In this document: positions 1 through 11,399 of the stretch, one piece after another
Layout: each line of letters opens with the position of its first letter
How positions within the stretch are numbered: the stretch's first letter is position 1
NCBI GenBank assembly: GCA_031763025.1
Contig: JASSKH010000023.1
Span: forward strand, 7,839,501-7,903,500
Reading direction: 5' to 3'
From: Macrocystis pyrifera
Lineage: Eukaryota > Sar > Phaeophyceae > Laminariales > Laminariaceae
DNA: 64,000 nt
Program-made: the position numbers and the translations under genes
Notes under the pieces: model-generated
Seen by the model: the letters and a program-made list of their open reading frames with translations, nothing else
The model's database searches: none
Told to the model about the DNA's origin: nothing

Positions 1-1270
1 CTGATGAAGCTGGGTGATAATAGAGAGTACGATTAAATGTGAAGACAGCACACACACCCCTAGACTTTTTCAGCCCCTTCGCATCCATTTTTTCACCCTT
101 TGTCGAATCTCAGACCCGGTCTGGCCTCAAAACAGCTCCCCTCCCACCCACGCCCCCCCCCCTCCCGAAACAGTATCATCTTAGCAGAGGTTGGTGCTTC
201 ATATTACCATGGGATAAGAAAATGTTTTTGGTTCTGTAGAGACGCTGGGTTGTCATCTCAGGTGTATACTTTGCAGTCGAGCCGACGCGAAAAACGCTGA
301 GAGACTCGCGCGGGGCACCCAGACAGTCATGACCATCCTGGCGCTGAACGTAACGTGAGAGAAAACTATAGAAAGCTATACGTATATTGATAAAACTGTG
401 CTGTTGGTGTTGCCAGAGAGAGAATTGCATGCTTACGAGTCTCGAAAGGTGTGGTCGTAGCCCCCTGCCGTCGAGACAGTGCCCGTATTCGAGCAGCAGT
501 TTATTATTGTGTACCAGGTAGACACCTACCATATCGACAGAAAAAAAAAACCGACTCTTAGGAAGCAGCCAGGGGTCCCCTCCCCCCCCCCCCCCCCGGC
601 CTTGGCCATCTCATAGAGCAGCTACTAGCGTGTAGACAAAAACGAGCACACGTCGTCGTCAAAGAACAAGAAGAGAGATGGCAGGCCGCACTGTTTGATA
701 GGGCGTACGCCACTACTGTGCCGCAAGCCCTCGTTCAGGCTAGAAGCTAGCACTAAACTGTTGTCGCCAACAAACAAAAAAAAAACCGGCAACAGCAACA
801 GCAACAACGACAACATTATCATTTATCCAGTGAGCACCAACCACCACATCTCCCACCAAAAAGACTTCCGGGCCATCCAAGAGCAACCAAGCACCGACCA
901 CACAGGTGGCCGGGACCCCCCACCCCCCCCCCCCCCCCCCCCCCCCCCCTTGCACAATGTGAGCGTTAAAAAAATATTTAGTGTGGAGACATTGAACAAC
1001 ATAGCACGTCGTCCGGCGTACCGTATTGTAATGTTGTTGGCGCCTTGCGGGGTTTGGGTTTGCTACATGGTTCTATGTCTCCACAAACGATTTTTTTTTG
1101 GACACCCATATCGGGCAAGAGGACGGGGTCCCGGTCACCTGTGCGCACCGACAAGCATTGCAAACACATCCATCCATGCCTCCTCACGCGCGGGGCAGAA
1201 AAAAAAACAAAACTAATCCTAAAAAAAAAAACGATCGTCTACAACGCAGCTGAACTACTGCTGTACGACT
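1..1270. other. Gene-free stretch, low complexity
   Basis: I see no gene here. The stretch has short homopolymers (poly-C near 580-597 and 918-950, poly-A near 540 and 775) and CAG/CAA-rich sequence around 790-900. ORFs on either strand here are made of proline or glycine runs, with no domain and no splice structure. Confidence 0.5.
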
Positions 1271-1274
1271 ACTA

Positions 1275-1380
1275 TTACGGGGGACCAAAGTAAATAGGGC
1301 CAAATATTGTCAGCAAAAATAGGGAAACATAAGAGATTTTTGTGTGTACCGTAGGTCCTATTTACTATGGTCCCCCGTAA
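1275..1380. mobile_element. TA-MITE copy 1
   Basis: A ~106-bp near-palindrome that begins TTACGGGGGACC and ends with its complement, GGTCCCCCGTAA. It is flanked by TA on both sides. The AT-rich centre carries the family core AAATATTGT and a TATAGGTTTTTGTG-like block. See the nested copies at 18641 and 26942 for direct proof of the TA target duplication. Confidence 0.85.
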
Positions 1381-1689
1381 TAGTAAATATCTTCTTACAC
1401 CTACAATCAATCAACGCAACTGCACGGAGAGTAGTCCCATTTTTTGTCTCTAATAATAAACCACACGATGGAATTCTTCTCCTGCACTGCTTCAACAGCG
1501 ACAACTTCAGAGCATAGTGGGATGCGAGTTTCAACCCCCCCGCCGCCCCCGCCTCCCTGTTGTCATGCGAAACACAATAAAAAAAAAGAATAAAGAAAGG
1601 GGGAGAGGCTTTACGATCAGACCCGGCCACAACGATACATACAATTTCTGGAACCACAACCCTGACTAGTAGACGGATAGATCACCGGT

Positions 1690-2335
1690 CTGACCTACTA
1701 CAGTTCAGGACAGATGGACTTCCCATCTGTATGATCTAGCTCATGCTACCATGATCTGTATAATCTAGCTCATGTTACTCTGATCTGTATGATTCAGCCC
1801 ATGCTACTCTGGTCTGAATGATCTAGTTCATGTCACCCTGATCTGCATGATCTAGCTCATGTTACCCTAATCTGCATGATCTAGCTCATGCTACCCTGAT
1901 CTGAATGATCTAGCTCATGCTACCCTGATCTGCATGATCTAGCTCATGCTACCCTGATCTGCATGATCTAGCTCATGCTACTCTGACCTGCATGATCTAG
2001 CTCATGTTACCCTGATCTGCATGATCTAGCTCATGCTACCCTGATCTGAATGATCTAGCTCATGCTACCCTGATCTGAATGATCTAGCTCATGCTACCCT
2101 GATCTGAATGATCTAGCTCATGCTACCCTGATCTGAATGATCTAGCTCATGCTACCCTGATCTGCATGATCTAGCTCATGTTACCTTGATCTGCATGATC
2201 TAGCTCATGCTACTCTGACCTGCATGATCTAGCTCATGCTACCCTGACCTGCATGATCTAGCTCATGCTACCCTGATCTGAATGATCTAGCTCATGCTAC
2301 CCTGATCTGTATGATCTAGCTCATGTTATCGGGTG
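1690..2335. repeat. 29-bp tandem satellite, about 20 units
   Basis: A tandem array with a 29-bp period. The unit is built around CTGATCTGCATGATCTAGCT followed by CATGCTACC. Units differ at a few positions (TGCATG, TGAATG or TGTATG; GCTACC or GTTACC), and the first units are the most diverged. The same GATC-rich motif recurs as dispersed pieces near 2395, 6100-6235, 21000-21250 and 21490-21780. No coding potential. Confidence 0.95.
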
Positions 2336-2559
2336 GGAGCTGTATGATCTGCATGGTTCAGAAAAGGTTTCCTGGGTTGGATACGTGCTACATACACAGA
2401 TAGATCATGCACAACCTCTCACGACGGCAATGAGGGTCTATAGGGGTATACTGTCGATGCTATGGCTCGTAATCTGTCTGACCTTAAAGATCCCCTTGAG
2501 CCGGAAACCTCACCCACAGGCTTAGCGTTTCTTACGGATGGGAGGGAGTTCTCATACGG

Positions 2560-2665
2560 AGGGGGAGGGGGAGGGGGGGGGGGGTGCTCATTATCATGCA
2601 TGGCGGTAGTTTTATGACCATAGATCCTCGTACCCCTACAATGCCGGGACGGGGGAACGGGGGGG
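2560..2665 (+). mobile_element. Poly-G family, A-type, truncated copy
   Basis: A poly-G tract is followed by TGCTCATTATCATGCATGG and the family module TATGACCATAGATCC, then CCGGGACGGGGG. It matches the first ~90 bp of the full-length copies at 28083 and 45471 and then stops. Confidence 0.75.
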
Positions 2666-3311
2666 GGGCGACAAACGAAAACATGAAACAAAAAAAAAGG
2701 TTTAAACGTGACAAAAGAAGAAACAAGACACTAAAAAAAGCATCGAGAAACGCGAAAAGAAAAGAAATGGAATATCGAAAGACAACAAGAACGAATAAAA
2801 ATAAATATAAAACAATAAAAACAATAGACGAGATATTTTTAGTGTGAAACAAAAAAAACGTGGGTTCGCTCGCGGGTCCGGCGGTCCATAAACTACTAAA
2901 ATTATGTACAGTAAGGGTCCCTCTAAAATGCCGATGCGCCCGATATAATGCCGCTCTCCACAGATGGGACTAACCAGTGAGGCAGCGTGCGGAATAGTGC
3001 CGGTGCTCGCGGTAATGCTGGTGCATTGCCCTAACACATATAATACGGCAAGGTAGAGGGACCACTACCGCTGTTTGGAACTAAAATCGTACGTTTTGAA
3101 AGAGGCGTAGCACCAGCCGCCGACCCTTTTGTTTTCACTCACTGCTGCGGAAAAAATCCCCCCGGTCTGATAATGCCAAGCAATCCCTCTCCGAAAACGT
3201 GGGTTTCCAAAGGAATTGAAGCCCTTCATAAATATTCAGGCCCGTCGAACGGCTTATCACACAACTTTGGTAAAATTCAGAAAAAAAAAATGGGGTATAG
3301 ACGAGACGTAC

Positions 3312-3378
3312 TACGCAGCTTGCAAAGTTGAGTACCAGGTATCAACTATTTGATCAGTCGAACTCACAGCTGACGTAT
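3312..3378. repeat. Short hairpin repeat (ACGCAGCTTGC family), copy 1
   Basis: A ~62-bp unit running from ACGCAGCTTGCAAAGTTGAG to GAACTCACAGCTGACGT. The ends are imperfect inverted repeats (ACGCAGCT against AGCTGACGT). The same unit recurs at 13073 and 13170, with a diverged copy at 21785. It is probably a tiny non-autonomous element. Confidence 0.6.
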
Positions 3379-3424
3379 TTCATAATTATATAAAATATTC
3401 AGGGCTGCTCACGGGCCAGGTCAA

Positions 3425-3690
3425 AAACCTCGCGGGTCAGGTCAGGTGAGGGTCTGGTCGGGTCGGGTAGCGGTGGCCGGGCCCGACTCGTGATAGTTTA
3501 AAAATCCCCTGACCGGACCCGACCCTACACAACCTAACCCGACCCGCCCGTGAGATTTCGAAAACTTCCTGGTCCGACCCGACCCGACCCACTTCGACAC
3601 GTGACGGTTCGAAAACTTCCTGACCCGACCCGACCCGTGAGATTTCACAAACTTCCTGACCCGACCCGATGGGGTTGGGTGGTCACGGCC
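3425..3690. repeat. CCCGAC-rich minisatellite
   Basis: Degenerate repetition of GACCCGACCCG blocks separated by ~25-bp spacers of the type GTGAGATTTCGAAAACTTCC, giving a ~45-bp higher-order period. Peptides read through it are repetitive (GPTRPDP/DPTRPV types) and are not taken as a gene. Confidence 0.75.
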
Positions 3691-4139
3691 CGTGAAGATC
3701 TCAGTTTTGTTTACTACCGCAGAATGTATTCAACCCTCTGATTCCAAGCAGTTTGTCACCGAATTTCGAGCGCAGGTTCTACAGGGAGCTAGGATCCGAT
3801 TTTTCTCCGCTCGCCCGACATGAAAAGTACAGCACCCTGGCACGAGATCGTACCGAGTACGACAATACGGCAAGCAACTGATTCCCCAGGAAGTCATAGA
3901 TGCAGAGGCAACCAGCGGGTCTCCGTGCAAGGAAAATATGTTCCGAAATTATTTTATCCTGGGTGCTGAGACCACACCCCTTCTCGTGGTGGGGATAAAG
4001 GGCAGTATATAGTTATTTGGTCTTGCTCGGCACACGCTCTGCCTGCGCTACCACCTAAGGGTGTCGGGTACGGGGACCGGTTTATCTAATAGGAGAAGAA
4101 GCAGAAGCCGCATCAGCAATAATACTATCTGCAGCACCA

Positions 4140-4280
4140 CCACGACCACCAGCAGCAGCAGCAGCAGCAGTAGCGGGACCAACACCAGCAGGAGCGACAC
4201 CAGCAGGAGCGATACCACCCACCACAACCACTACCGCCGCCACTACCACCACCACCACCACCACCACCACCACCCCCCCC
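4140..4280. repeat. CAG/CAC trinucleotide-rich low complexity
   Basis: Interrupted CAG, CAC and AGC trinucleotide runs. Open frames on both strands give S/T/H or V/A/G runs. Nothing beyond composition supports coding. Confidence 0.6.
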
Positions 4281-4714
4281 TCACCATGCACAACATCAGC
4301 AACAACAATAACAACAACAAAATTCCCGTTACAAAATGCTTCTACGCGGCCGACCACACTAAAAAAAAAGCCTCATCACGCCCTATCTTTGCACCAGCGT
4401 GGCCGTCGCGAACCCAGCAGCGGCAAAGGCCAATAACCCCACCCCCACCGCCGCCACAAGGTACCACCCGTCCCTCCTCTGTTTCTTCGGCTCATCCCCC
4501 CCCGTCCAAATCCCCGGCTCCCCTCTCGCCCGCGCTGCCGCGGACTCCACGTGCTGTCTTCCCGGGGCTGGGCTCGCCGCATCCCCTTTTTTGAATACGC
4601 CTCCCCAGAGCCGTCGACGGGCGGCGGCCAGCTCCTTCTGCTTTATCTTGAGGCTTGTCATCGCTAGCCGGACCGATTTGTCCGCGGGGGCTAGCCTTGC
4701 CGCCTGCAAGGTTT

Positions 4715-4790
4715 TCATAAAGAGGGGGGGGGGGTTAATTGCTGCTTGCCTTAGTAACTTGACCATTGACCACGCATCTCTTTCGGGGCA

Positions 4791-4847
<57 letters not shown>

Positions 4848-5165
4848 CGGGGGGGGGGGGGCGTACTCGTTTGTTTCTTGAATTCGTCTTTCGATCATTG
4901 ACCACGCATCCCTCGCGAAAAGGGGGGGGGGTGTACTCATTATCATGCATGGCCGTAGTCGTATGACCATATACCCTGGCCTCCCTACAATGCCGGGACG
5001 GGGCGCGTCGGGTTTTCGCCGACCAGGCAGGGGGGCGTACTCGTTTACTAACTGCCTTAAGTAATTTGACCATTGACCACGCATCCCTTTCGAGACGGAG
5101 CACTGTCCCTACCCCTAACACGAGATACCTCCAACATTCGGGCACTAATTCTGTTTCGTTTTTTT
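4715..5165 (+). mobile_element. Cluster of poly-G family copies (B, B, A, B types)
   Basis: Four modules lie head to tail, each bordered by poly-G. B-type at 4733-4795 and 4860-4920 carries GACCATTGACCACGCATC. A-type at 4926-5030 carries TCATTATCATGCATGGCCG. B-type at 5037-5165 has a longer tail that includes GAGACGGAGCACTGTCCC. The G tract between the first two is about 70 nt. Both types share TGACCAT-GACC-GCATCCCT, so they are subfamilies of one element. Confidence 0.75.
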
Positions 5166-5708
5166 TTCCCCATATATTACACAAACACCTTTTCGCTTTT
5201 CTTTTCCCCTTCCTGATTAAAAGGGGGGGCGGGAGAGGAGGGCGGGGGGGGGGGGGGTTTGCAGTGGCGTGATGTGTGAGTTAAAGAATGTGGCATCGTG
5301 GGATAGTCGTTCAAGGATTTTGTTCGTGTGCGGTGGGAGCTTTGCTTTCAGGGTTTCGTGATGCTGCTTCTTTTGCCAAAGGGTTGTTTAGCGCCGTGAA
5401 ATTCCTCGGAAGGCTCTCGTGATGGCAAATCTATGATACGCGATCTTCGTTTTTTTTTGTTGTTGACCATTTTGTGACGCTTGCTATTCGTGAGGACACA
5501 TTGTGATGGTCGGCAAGGATAGGGGTCTTGTTGCCTTTTATTTACGGATTTTGTGATATGATCCTCGATACGTACTCCTCCGTACTTGTAGATATGTCGC
5601 TACCATGGTATGTGGTTTTCGTTACGCTTTTAGTAACATCCTACCCGTCACAACTACTTCGTGATATTATTAATAGTTTGCTGTGAACGCTGCTGTGGTG
5701 CTTCGGCT

Positions 5709-5821
5709 GCCACGGGGGCCCACAGTAAACAGGACCAAATATTGTCAGCAAAAGTAGATAAATATATACCAGGTAGGTTTTTATGTATACCATAGGTCCT
5801 ATTAACTATGGACCCCCGTAA
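5709..5821. mobile_element. TA-MITE copy 2
   Basis: Family copy with a diverged left end (CCACGGGGGCCC) and an intact right end (GACCCCCGTAA). The internal blocks AAATATTGTCAGC and CATAGGTCCTATTAACTATG are kept. Confidence 0.8.
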
Positions 5822-6139
5822 TAGCGATCGAGGAGGATTCAATTGCTGTGCCGTCGGTCAACTCAACAAGCGCGTGTGTTCGTTCACGGCATGTCTCTCC
5901 CCAACCGCGGCACACACACACAAAAAAAAAGGCTCGGAAAAAAAAAAAAAGCACGCACAACAACAACGGCAAACACGATGTTTTTCACCGACATTTTTAC
6001 TAAATTGGTGCGGAGCTGGCGACGACTCAGGTTCGGTGATTCCGCAGGATGCTCACCCCTCGAGGGCTGTACGACAAAACCTTGGCCCAGCTTCGACAAT
6101 CATGATCTAGATAGTCTCGAACAGATCGGACAGATCATG

Positions 6140-6140
<1 letters not shown>

Positions 6141-6183
<43 letters not shown>
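6141..6183. repeat. (ATCT)n microsatellite
   Basis: About 11 perfect ATCT units inside a GATC-rich block related to the 29-bp satellite. The block is followed by a sequence shared, inverted, with 2400-2430 (TTGTGAGAGGTTGTGCAT). Confidence 0.9.
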
Positions 6184-6184
<1 letters not shown>

Positions 6185-6247
6185 CCTACAGACAGATCAT
6201 CTAGTTCATCACCTGCGGTTGTGAGAGGTTGTGCATAATCCGCCTTT

Positions 6248-6374
6248 TTACGGGGGGGGCCATAGTAAACAGGACCTACGGTACACACAAAAAAAAACCA
6301 ACAATCCTCTAACCAACATATTTCCCTATTTTTACCAACAATATTTGGTCCTATTTACTACGCCCCCCCCGTAA
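6248..6374. mobile_element. TA-MITE copy 3
   Basis: The terminal inverted repeats are TTACGGGGGGGGCCATAG and its counterpart ending CCCCCCCCGTAA. The copy is slightly long because of G-run expansion and a short internal insertion. Confidence 0.8.
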
Positions 6375-6598
6375 TAGTACACTGATCCAACCCAGGAAAC
6401 ATGTGCTACATCATACCAGGTACAGATCATGCAGATTGTACACCCCCCCCCCCCCTCCAAGTAACTCGTACTGCAGATCATACGAGATCGGTAGAAGATT
6501 ATCCTCCTTTGAGCGATCTAGGTCTTCCAAGTGAGAACCGATCATCCCTCTGTCAGGTGTGTTTCAATTTTCTGACTCGTATTTAGCGGTAGTATTTA

Positions 6599-6702
6599 CT
6601 ACGGGGGACCATAGTAAACAGTACCCGCAGTACGGTACACACAAAAAACCTATATGTTTCCCTATTTTTACCAACAATATATGGTCCTATGGTCCCCCGT
6701 AA
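6599..6702. mobile_element. TA-MITE copy 4
   Basis: Terminal ACGGGGGACCATAGTAAA and complementary GGTCCCCCGTAA, with the AT-rich centre of the family. Confidence 0.8.
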
Positions 6703-7013
6703 TAGTAAAAAAGCAGAACCCACGATCGACTCCGAAAAACATATCATCCCCGTATGTTTACGCCTCCACATTTTGGCTGTGGTTACTGCTGTGTGTTCCC
6801 CCCCTTCCCCCCGTTATACTGTACCACTCTGTCCCAAAATGTAATGACCAGTTACGCTGAGCATTTATATGCCAACGAGGCTTACATCTCGCGACAGAGT
6901 GACCCCAAACCCCGACCCTAACCGGGGACAAGGTGCTTGATATTTTGAGTGGCATGTCCCCAAAGCGAGACTACTGGTCAAATAGTGTGAAACAACCATT
7001 GTAATAAACACTA

Positions 7014-7118
7014 TTACGGGGGATCATAGTAAATAGGACCTACGGTACAGACAAAAACCTATATATTTCCCTATTTTTACCAACAATATTTGGTCCCGTT
7101 AACTATGGACCCCCGTAA
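7014..7118. mobile_element. TA-MITE copy 5
   Basis: Complete ~105-bp copy bounded by TA (CTA on the left, TAATA on the right), with both inverted ends intact. Confidence 0.85.
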
Positions 7119-7388
7119 TAATACGTACTGACACCCAACAGCTCGTCTGCGGCCCCATGTAAAGAGGCGTTCCAAAACCCGGTTTCACGTACGTACCGTA
7201 CAAGTGCAGCCAAGTATCCCCGCTCCCGAGACGGGGGGGGGGGGGGGGGGGGAAACAAAACAAAACAAAAAAACGCCATATATTCACCTCGGCTAGATCG
7301 GAGGCGCTTCCGTCCAGGTCCCCCTCGTCCATCTTCGCCTTCCCTCTCCAGAACCACGCCTTTGTGCACTGCGGTTGTTTTGGACGTA

Positions 7389-7389
<1 letters not shown>

Positions 7390-7419
<30 letters not shown>

Positions 7420-7420
7420 T
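7390..7420. repeat. (AT)n microsatellite
   Basis: About 15 AT dinucleotides in a row. No other feature nearby. Confidence 0.9.
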
Positions 7421-7671
7421 CGTTAAAAAACAATCAAGACAAGGATCAATGGAGGATCAATGGAAAACACACACAAAAAAAAAAAAAAACAGTTTCGTCA
7501 CGTGAGGGTAGATGGAAAACTCCGCAGGCGTTGCTCGTGCGTGGGCAGGGGAGGCGGTGTCTTACCGGGGCAAAACGCGTGCTCCGTACGGTAGACCTGC
7601 GGGATCCAGTGAACGGCGGTGTGGGATGAAGCTGCCGCAGAGAAACAGCAGCAAATCACACCCCTCTACTA

Positions 7672-7778
7672 TTACGGGGGACCATAGAAAACAGGACCAA
7701 ATATTGTCAGTAAAATTAGCCAAATATATAGGTTTTTGTGTGTACCGTAGGTCCTATTTACTATGGCCCCCCCCCCCT
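7672..7778. mobile_element. TA-MITE copy 6, right end lost in a C/G run
   Basis: The left end is intact (TATTACGGGGGACCATAG). The right end reaches CTATGGCCCCCC and then merges into a C tract followed by a long G tract, so the final GTAA is missing. Confidence 0.8.
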
Positions 7779-8299
7779 GGGGGGGGGGGGGGGGGGGGGG
7801 GGTGGGGGGGTGGGTTGTGTGTAACAGCGGCAGCGTGCGTGGTACTGGATTGAGTCGACACACCGTACAGGCTGGCTGTGCGCACAAGAAAACACGCGGC
7901 CGACGAAACAGACCCAGGGCAGCGGTCACAACTCACAACACATCGAGCAAAGGCAGTGCCGACACACTTGAGCTCCGCGCCCGTACAAGAGCCCGAGCGT
8001 CAACAACCCCCGAGCACAGCGCTAACACATGGAGCAACATCGCCTATACACACACCGAGCACACAGCGACATAGCGCACCGAGATGAACTCGAAACTGCA
8101 TGCATCACAAGAGCGTCAGCAGCATCCCGCACAGCGAGATTTCACGCCGCACGCACATGCACAGCACACACAACGCACAAACTCCCTCTGCCCCCCCCCC
8201 CGCCTCCCCCCAGACGGTGGCCACAGGAGGCGAAAGAGGAAAGGGGGCTAAGATTAGCAAAAACGTTTTTATGCGTCACACATGAAAAAAAACGACGTA

Positions 8300-8415
8300 G
8301 TGAGCGCCCAACTGCTGTTGGAGGTGTCTCTACAAGAATTAGAGACGGTGCTCCGTTTTCGAAAGGGATACGTGGTCAATGGTCGAGTGACTTAAGGCAA
8401 GCACCAAATGCGTAC

Positions 8416-8446
<31 letters not shown>
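8300..8446 (-). mobile_element. Poly-G family, B-type, minus strand
   Basis: Read on the minus strand: a G tract, GTACGCATTTGGTGCTTGCC, the module TGACCATTGACCACG, then TCGAAAACGGAGCACCG and a short tail. It matches the B-type copies at 5037 and 28636. Confidence 0.7.
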
Positions 8447-8479
8447 TACTCCTACCCCACCCACCACCTTCACCCCGAC

Positions 8480-9012
8480 CCTCACCCCTACCCCCGCCCC
8501 CCACACAGCAGGGGGCGGTAGCGTCAGTCTGAACCCTCAACCTCACCTCAGCGTCAAGCTCGATCGCTTGCCCAGCGAACTCCACCGCCCGCCTGGCATT
8601 CTCGCCTCGCCCCCCCCGCCTCCCGACCGGGCGAGGCACTGGCACAGGTTGATCAAGATGGGGAGCTTGGCCTTCGCGAGGCTCAGCCGGTGCTCGTCGT
8701 TAAAGTCGAAGTTGACCTGCAGCTCGTCGAAGTCCACGTGGTATAACGCGCTGCGAGGCGATCGTATAGAGTTTTCGACGGGTGTTGGAGGGCGGGGGGA
8801 GCGGGGGGCGGGGGTGATGAGGGGTGAGGGGGGGTTGGGGTTTTGCTGGAACTCGTCGAGGTCTACGTGGTATAACGCGTTCCGCAAGGAGTTCGTATAG
8901 AGTTTTTAGACATATGTTGGACGGCGGGAGCCCGCGGATCGGGGTTGACCTGCAGCTCGTCGAAGTCCACGTGGTTTACGTACAACGCTGCAAAATGGAA
9001 CATGGAAACGTT
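8480..9012 (-). pseudogene. Fragmented TPR-like gene with repeated exon piece
   Basis: On the minus strand three pieces repeat the peptide ALYHVDFDELQVN or a close variant. They lie at about 9010-8940, 8905-8830 and 8780-8700. The last piece continues into NDEHRLSLAKAKLPILINLC (about 8700-8640). After a G-run frameshift it reaches ENARRAVEFAGQAIELDAE (about 8600-8545). The spacing, with a helix ending INLCQCLARSG and then RRAVEFAGQAIELDAE, resembles a tetratricopeptide repeat as found in FKBP/AIP-type co-chaperones. The TPR assignment is an inference from this pattern. The tandem partial copies, G-rich junctions and lack of splice sites suggest decayed duplicated exons, not a working gene. 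Confidence 0.42.
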
Positions 9013-9217
9013 TTCACGAAGCCAAGTTTCTACTGAGTTTGGTGGGCGAGCGGGGGGGGGGGGGGGCGGGGGGGGGGGGGGGTGAAAATTTGGTTGTCGT
9101 AGGATGGAATTTTCACAACAGGGAAGATGGAGCACTCTTATAATATTACCCGCATTCTTGCCATAGAATACAAAAGCTGAATAATGAACAATAAATTGGT
9201 GCCTATATATCAAGATG

Positions 9218-9289
9218 GAGGGGGGGCGTGCTCATTGGTTGCTCGCCTTAGTCATTTGACCATCGACCACGCATCCCCTCCGAAACACA

Positions 9290-9350
<61 letters not shown>

Positions 9351-9400
9351 ACTCATTTGTTGCTTGCCTTAGTCATTTGACCATTGACCAAACACAGGGG
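9218..9400 (+). mobile_element. Two B-type poly-G family copies around a ~60-nt G tract
   Basis: Each copy carries TTGCTTGCCTTAGTCATTTG and GACCATTGACCA (the first as GACCATCGACCACGCATCCC). They flank a ~60-nt uninterrupted G run (about 9291-9349). The second copy is truncated. Confidence 0.7.
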
Positions 9401-9934
9401 GGGGGGGATTTTATTCATGTTCCGAATTCGGGGAGACGAAGCAGCCTCACAGTCTGTGACCACAGAATTCGTGTCTCTCTTAGGATAAAAATATTCAAGA
9501 CGGACAGGGTGTACTGATGTAGTTATGTAGAAATAACGGTTTCATGTGAGGACAACAACAGCAACAATCAACTACCGGAGAAACAATGCCTTTGGGCTTA
9601 CACTAAACGAAGTCCCGGGGGGGGGGGTAGGGGGGGAAGCCTTCGTGCCGCAGGGCCTCTATTGTGTTTTCGTTTTTTAGGTCGAAACCTCAGTAAGCTA
9701 CAGCACTAGGGCTCTCCAAACCCGGACCAAAACAAAAACAACAAAACCAAAACAAAAAATCCTTCTCGTCACCGCTCGTAAGCCTCCGCCGCGTCTTCCA
9801 TGCGTCCCTTTCCAAAGCGTTCGTTCCCCAGCTGACGCAAGCTACCGGCAGTCTCCAGCCGCTCCTCGAACATGTACGACTTTTCCTTCGCTCGATGTAA
9901 ATATTCATGTATGATTAATTTCGTTGGGGATGGG

Positions 9935-10066
9935 AAGGGGGGGGGGGGGGGAGGGGGGCGTACTCATTATCATGCATGGCCGTAGTCGTATGACCATAGA
10001 CCCTGGCATCCCTACAATGCCGGGACGGAGCGCGTCGGGTTTTCACCGACCAGGGGGGGGGAAGAA
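9935..10066 (+). mobile_element. Poly-G family, A-type, 5' part
   Basis: A G tract, then CGTACTCATTATCATGCATG, CGTATGACCATAGACCC, CCGGGACGGAGCGCGTCGGG and TTTTCACCGACCAGG, ending in another G run. It corresponds to the first ~120 bp of the full A-type element. Confidence 0.75.
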
Positions 10067-10117
10067 GCGCACGAACGGCCATACACATGATGTTCGTCCA
10101 CTCAGAATCGATATATA

Positions 10118-10208
10118 CTGCGACTCTGTCCCTGAACATAAACAACTTTTTTTATTACTATTTAATCCAAAGTGGCATTATATTGAGGGACAGAGTGTAT
10201 ACCACTCT
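10118..10208. mobile_element. Stowaway-like hairpin element
   Basis: Inverted ends TATACTGCGACTCTGTCCCT and AGGGACAGAGTGTATA bound ~90 bp of AT-rich sequence. ACTCTGTCCC followed by ATATAA recalls Stowaway/Tc1-mariner MITE ends. Single related ends occur at 6826 (CACTCTGTCCCAAAAT) and 60520 (CACTCTGTCACGAAATATAA). The family assignment is by similarity of the end motif only. Confidence 0.5.
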
Positions 10209-10558
10209 ATGCCCAACATAGAAGGAACGTTTACAATGTCAATATTCCATGCATCAGGAATATCACGATCGAGATTGCTCGACGGTAGTAGTGCTACATA
10301 AACACCATCCGGTTCATAGGCCAAGACTATTATAACAATAGAGATAAGACCAGGTACATCGGCTTTTTTCCACGAGAAGAGAAAAACAACAAACAAACAG
10401 ACTATTAATATTCGAAATTGGAACCAAAACGTAACGGGATCGTTTTTTTCAGCATGCAGTACCAATAAAAGATACGACCGTTACGTATTATAGATGTAAG
10501 ATGGCGTTTTTTTGGGCCTGTTACGGAGTGGTCTCGACCCTCTTAGGGAAAACTACTG

Positions 10559-10663
10559 TTACGGGGGTCCATAGTTAACAGGACCTATGGTGTACATAAA
10601 AACCTGTATATTTGCATATTTTTACTAACAAAATTTGGTCCCGTTAACTATGGACCCCCGTAA
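10559..10663. mobile_element. TA-MITE copy 7
   Basis: Complete copy with ends TTACGGGGGTCCATAG and CTATGGACCCCCGTAA. Confidence 0.85.
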
Positions 10664-10679
10664 ATATTAATATAATAAA

Positions 10680-10752
10680 ACTGCAGTCCCATTTTGGGGA
10701 CGAACCAGTCAAACTCTAAGTAGTTTGTCCCCCAAACGGGACTGCAGTACTA
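10680..10752. mobile_element. piggyBac-like hairpin MITE, copy 1 (core only)
   Basis: CTGCAGTCCCATTTTGGGGAC pairs with GTCCCCCAAACGGGACTGCAG, a ~20-bp inverted repeat around a ~27-bp loop. The outer CCCTTT/TTAA ends seen in the copies at 19199 and 25840 are missing here. Confidence 0.6.
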
Positions 10753-11169
10753 ACAGTCCGGACAGGGATAAAATGGGCATACCCACACTGCCGCATCCCA
10801 CGTTCGCAGGTACAGCAGACTACCTAGTCGGTCTGTGTGCTACGTGTTTGGAGCGAGAAGAACCCATAGGTACACACCAACATCCGGCGAATACGCGCGC
10901 AAGAGCTGTCGCGTAACAGATCCCACCCGGTAGACGTGATGTATCTGTGCCGTGCAGATCATGTACCAGGTACGAAGAATACTGATATCAAGGGTCTGTG
11001 TTTGCTCTGCTAAAAGACATGCAGGTCAGTGACGGGGAATCTGTCTGATCTGTCCGAAAAAAAAATGTTTTCATAACATACCAGCTACATACACATGTGT
11101 ACCAAGGTCAGGTGTTGGATATCGTACGATAATCAAATTCGGTACGATATCGAATCAAAAACATGAAAA

Positions 11170-11395
11170 TAAAAGGAAAAAAAAACGATACGTACGATTT
11201 CGATATTCGATACCTGGTACATGTATACATATATACCAGGTACATATATATACCTGGTACATCGAAGCTTCCGTTCAGCAGTGTCGGCATGAGAAATCAC
11301 GGGGGATGGCAGGGGATGGAGCGTCAAACACGTTCGATAATACGATATACCAGTAATCGAAAGTGAAATTTGATGTACCGTCACTTCTGATCACG
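11170..11395. repeat. CGATATCG-rich dispersed repeat, copy 1
   Basis: A ~200-bp block with CGATATTCGATACCTGG, GAAGCTTCCGTTCAG, GGGGGATGGCAGGGGATGG and ACACGTTCGATAATACGATA. The same order of blocks recurs at 18300-18430, 18790-18955 and 19470-19690. It is non-coding and of unknown class. Confidence 0.6.
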
Positions 11396-11399
11396 ATAT

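Noticed and set aside
1690-2335. CRISPR-like array
   Set aside because: The 29-bp units are contiguous with no unique spacers, and the genome is eukaryotic.
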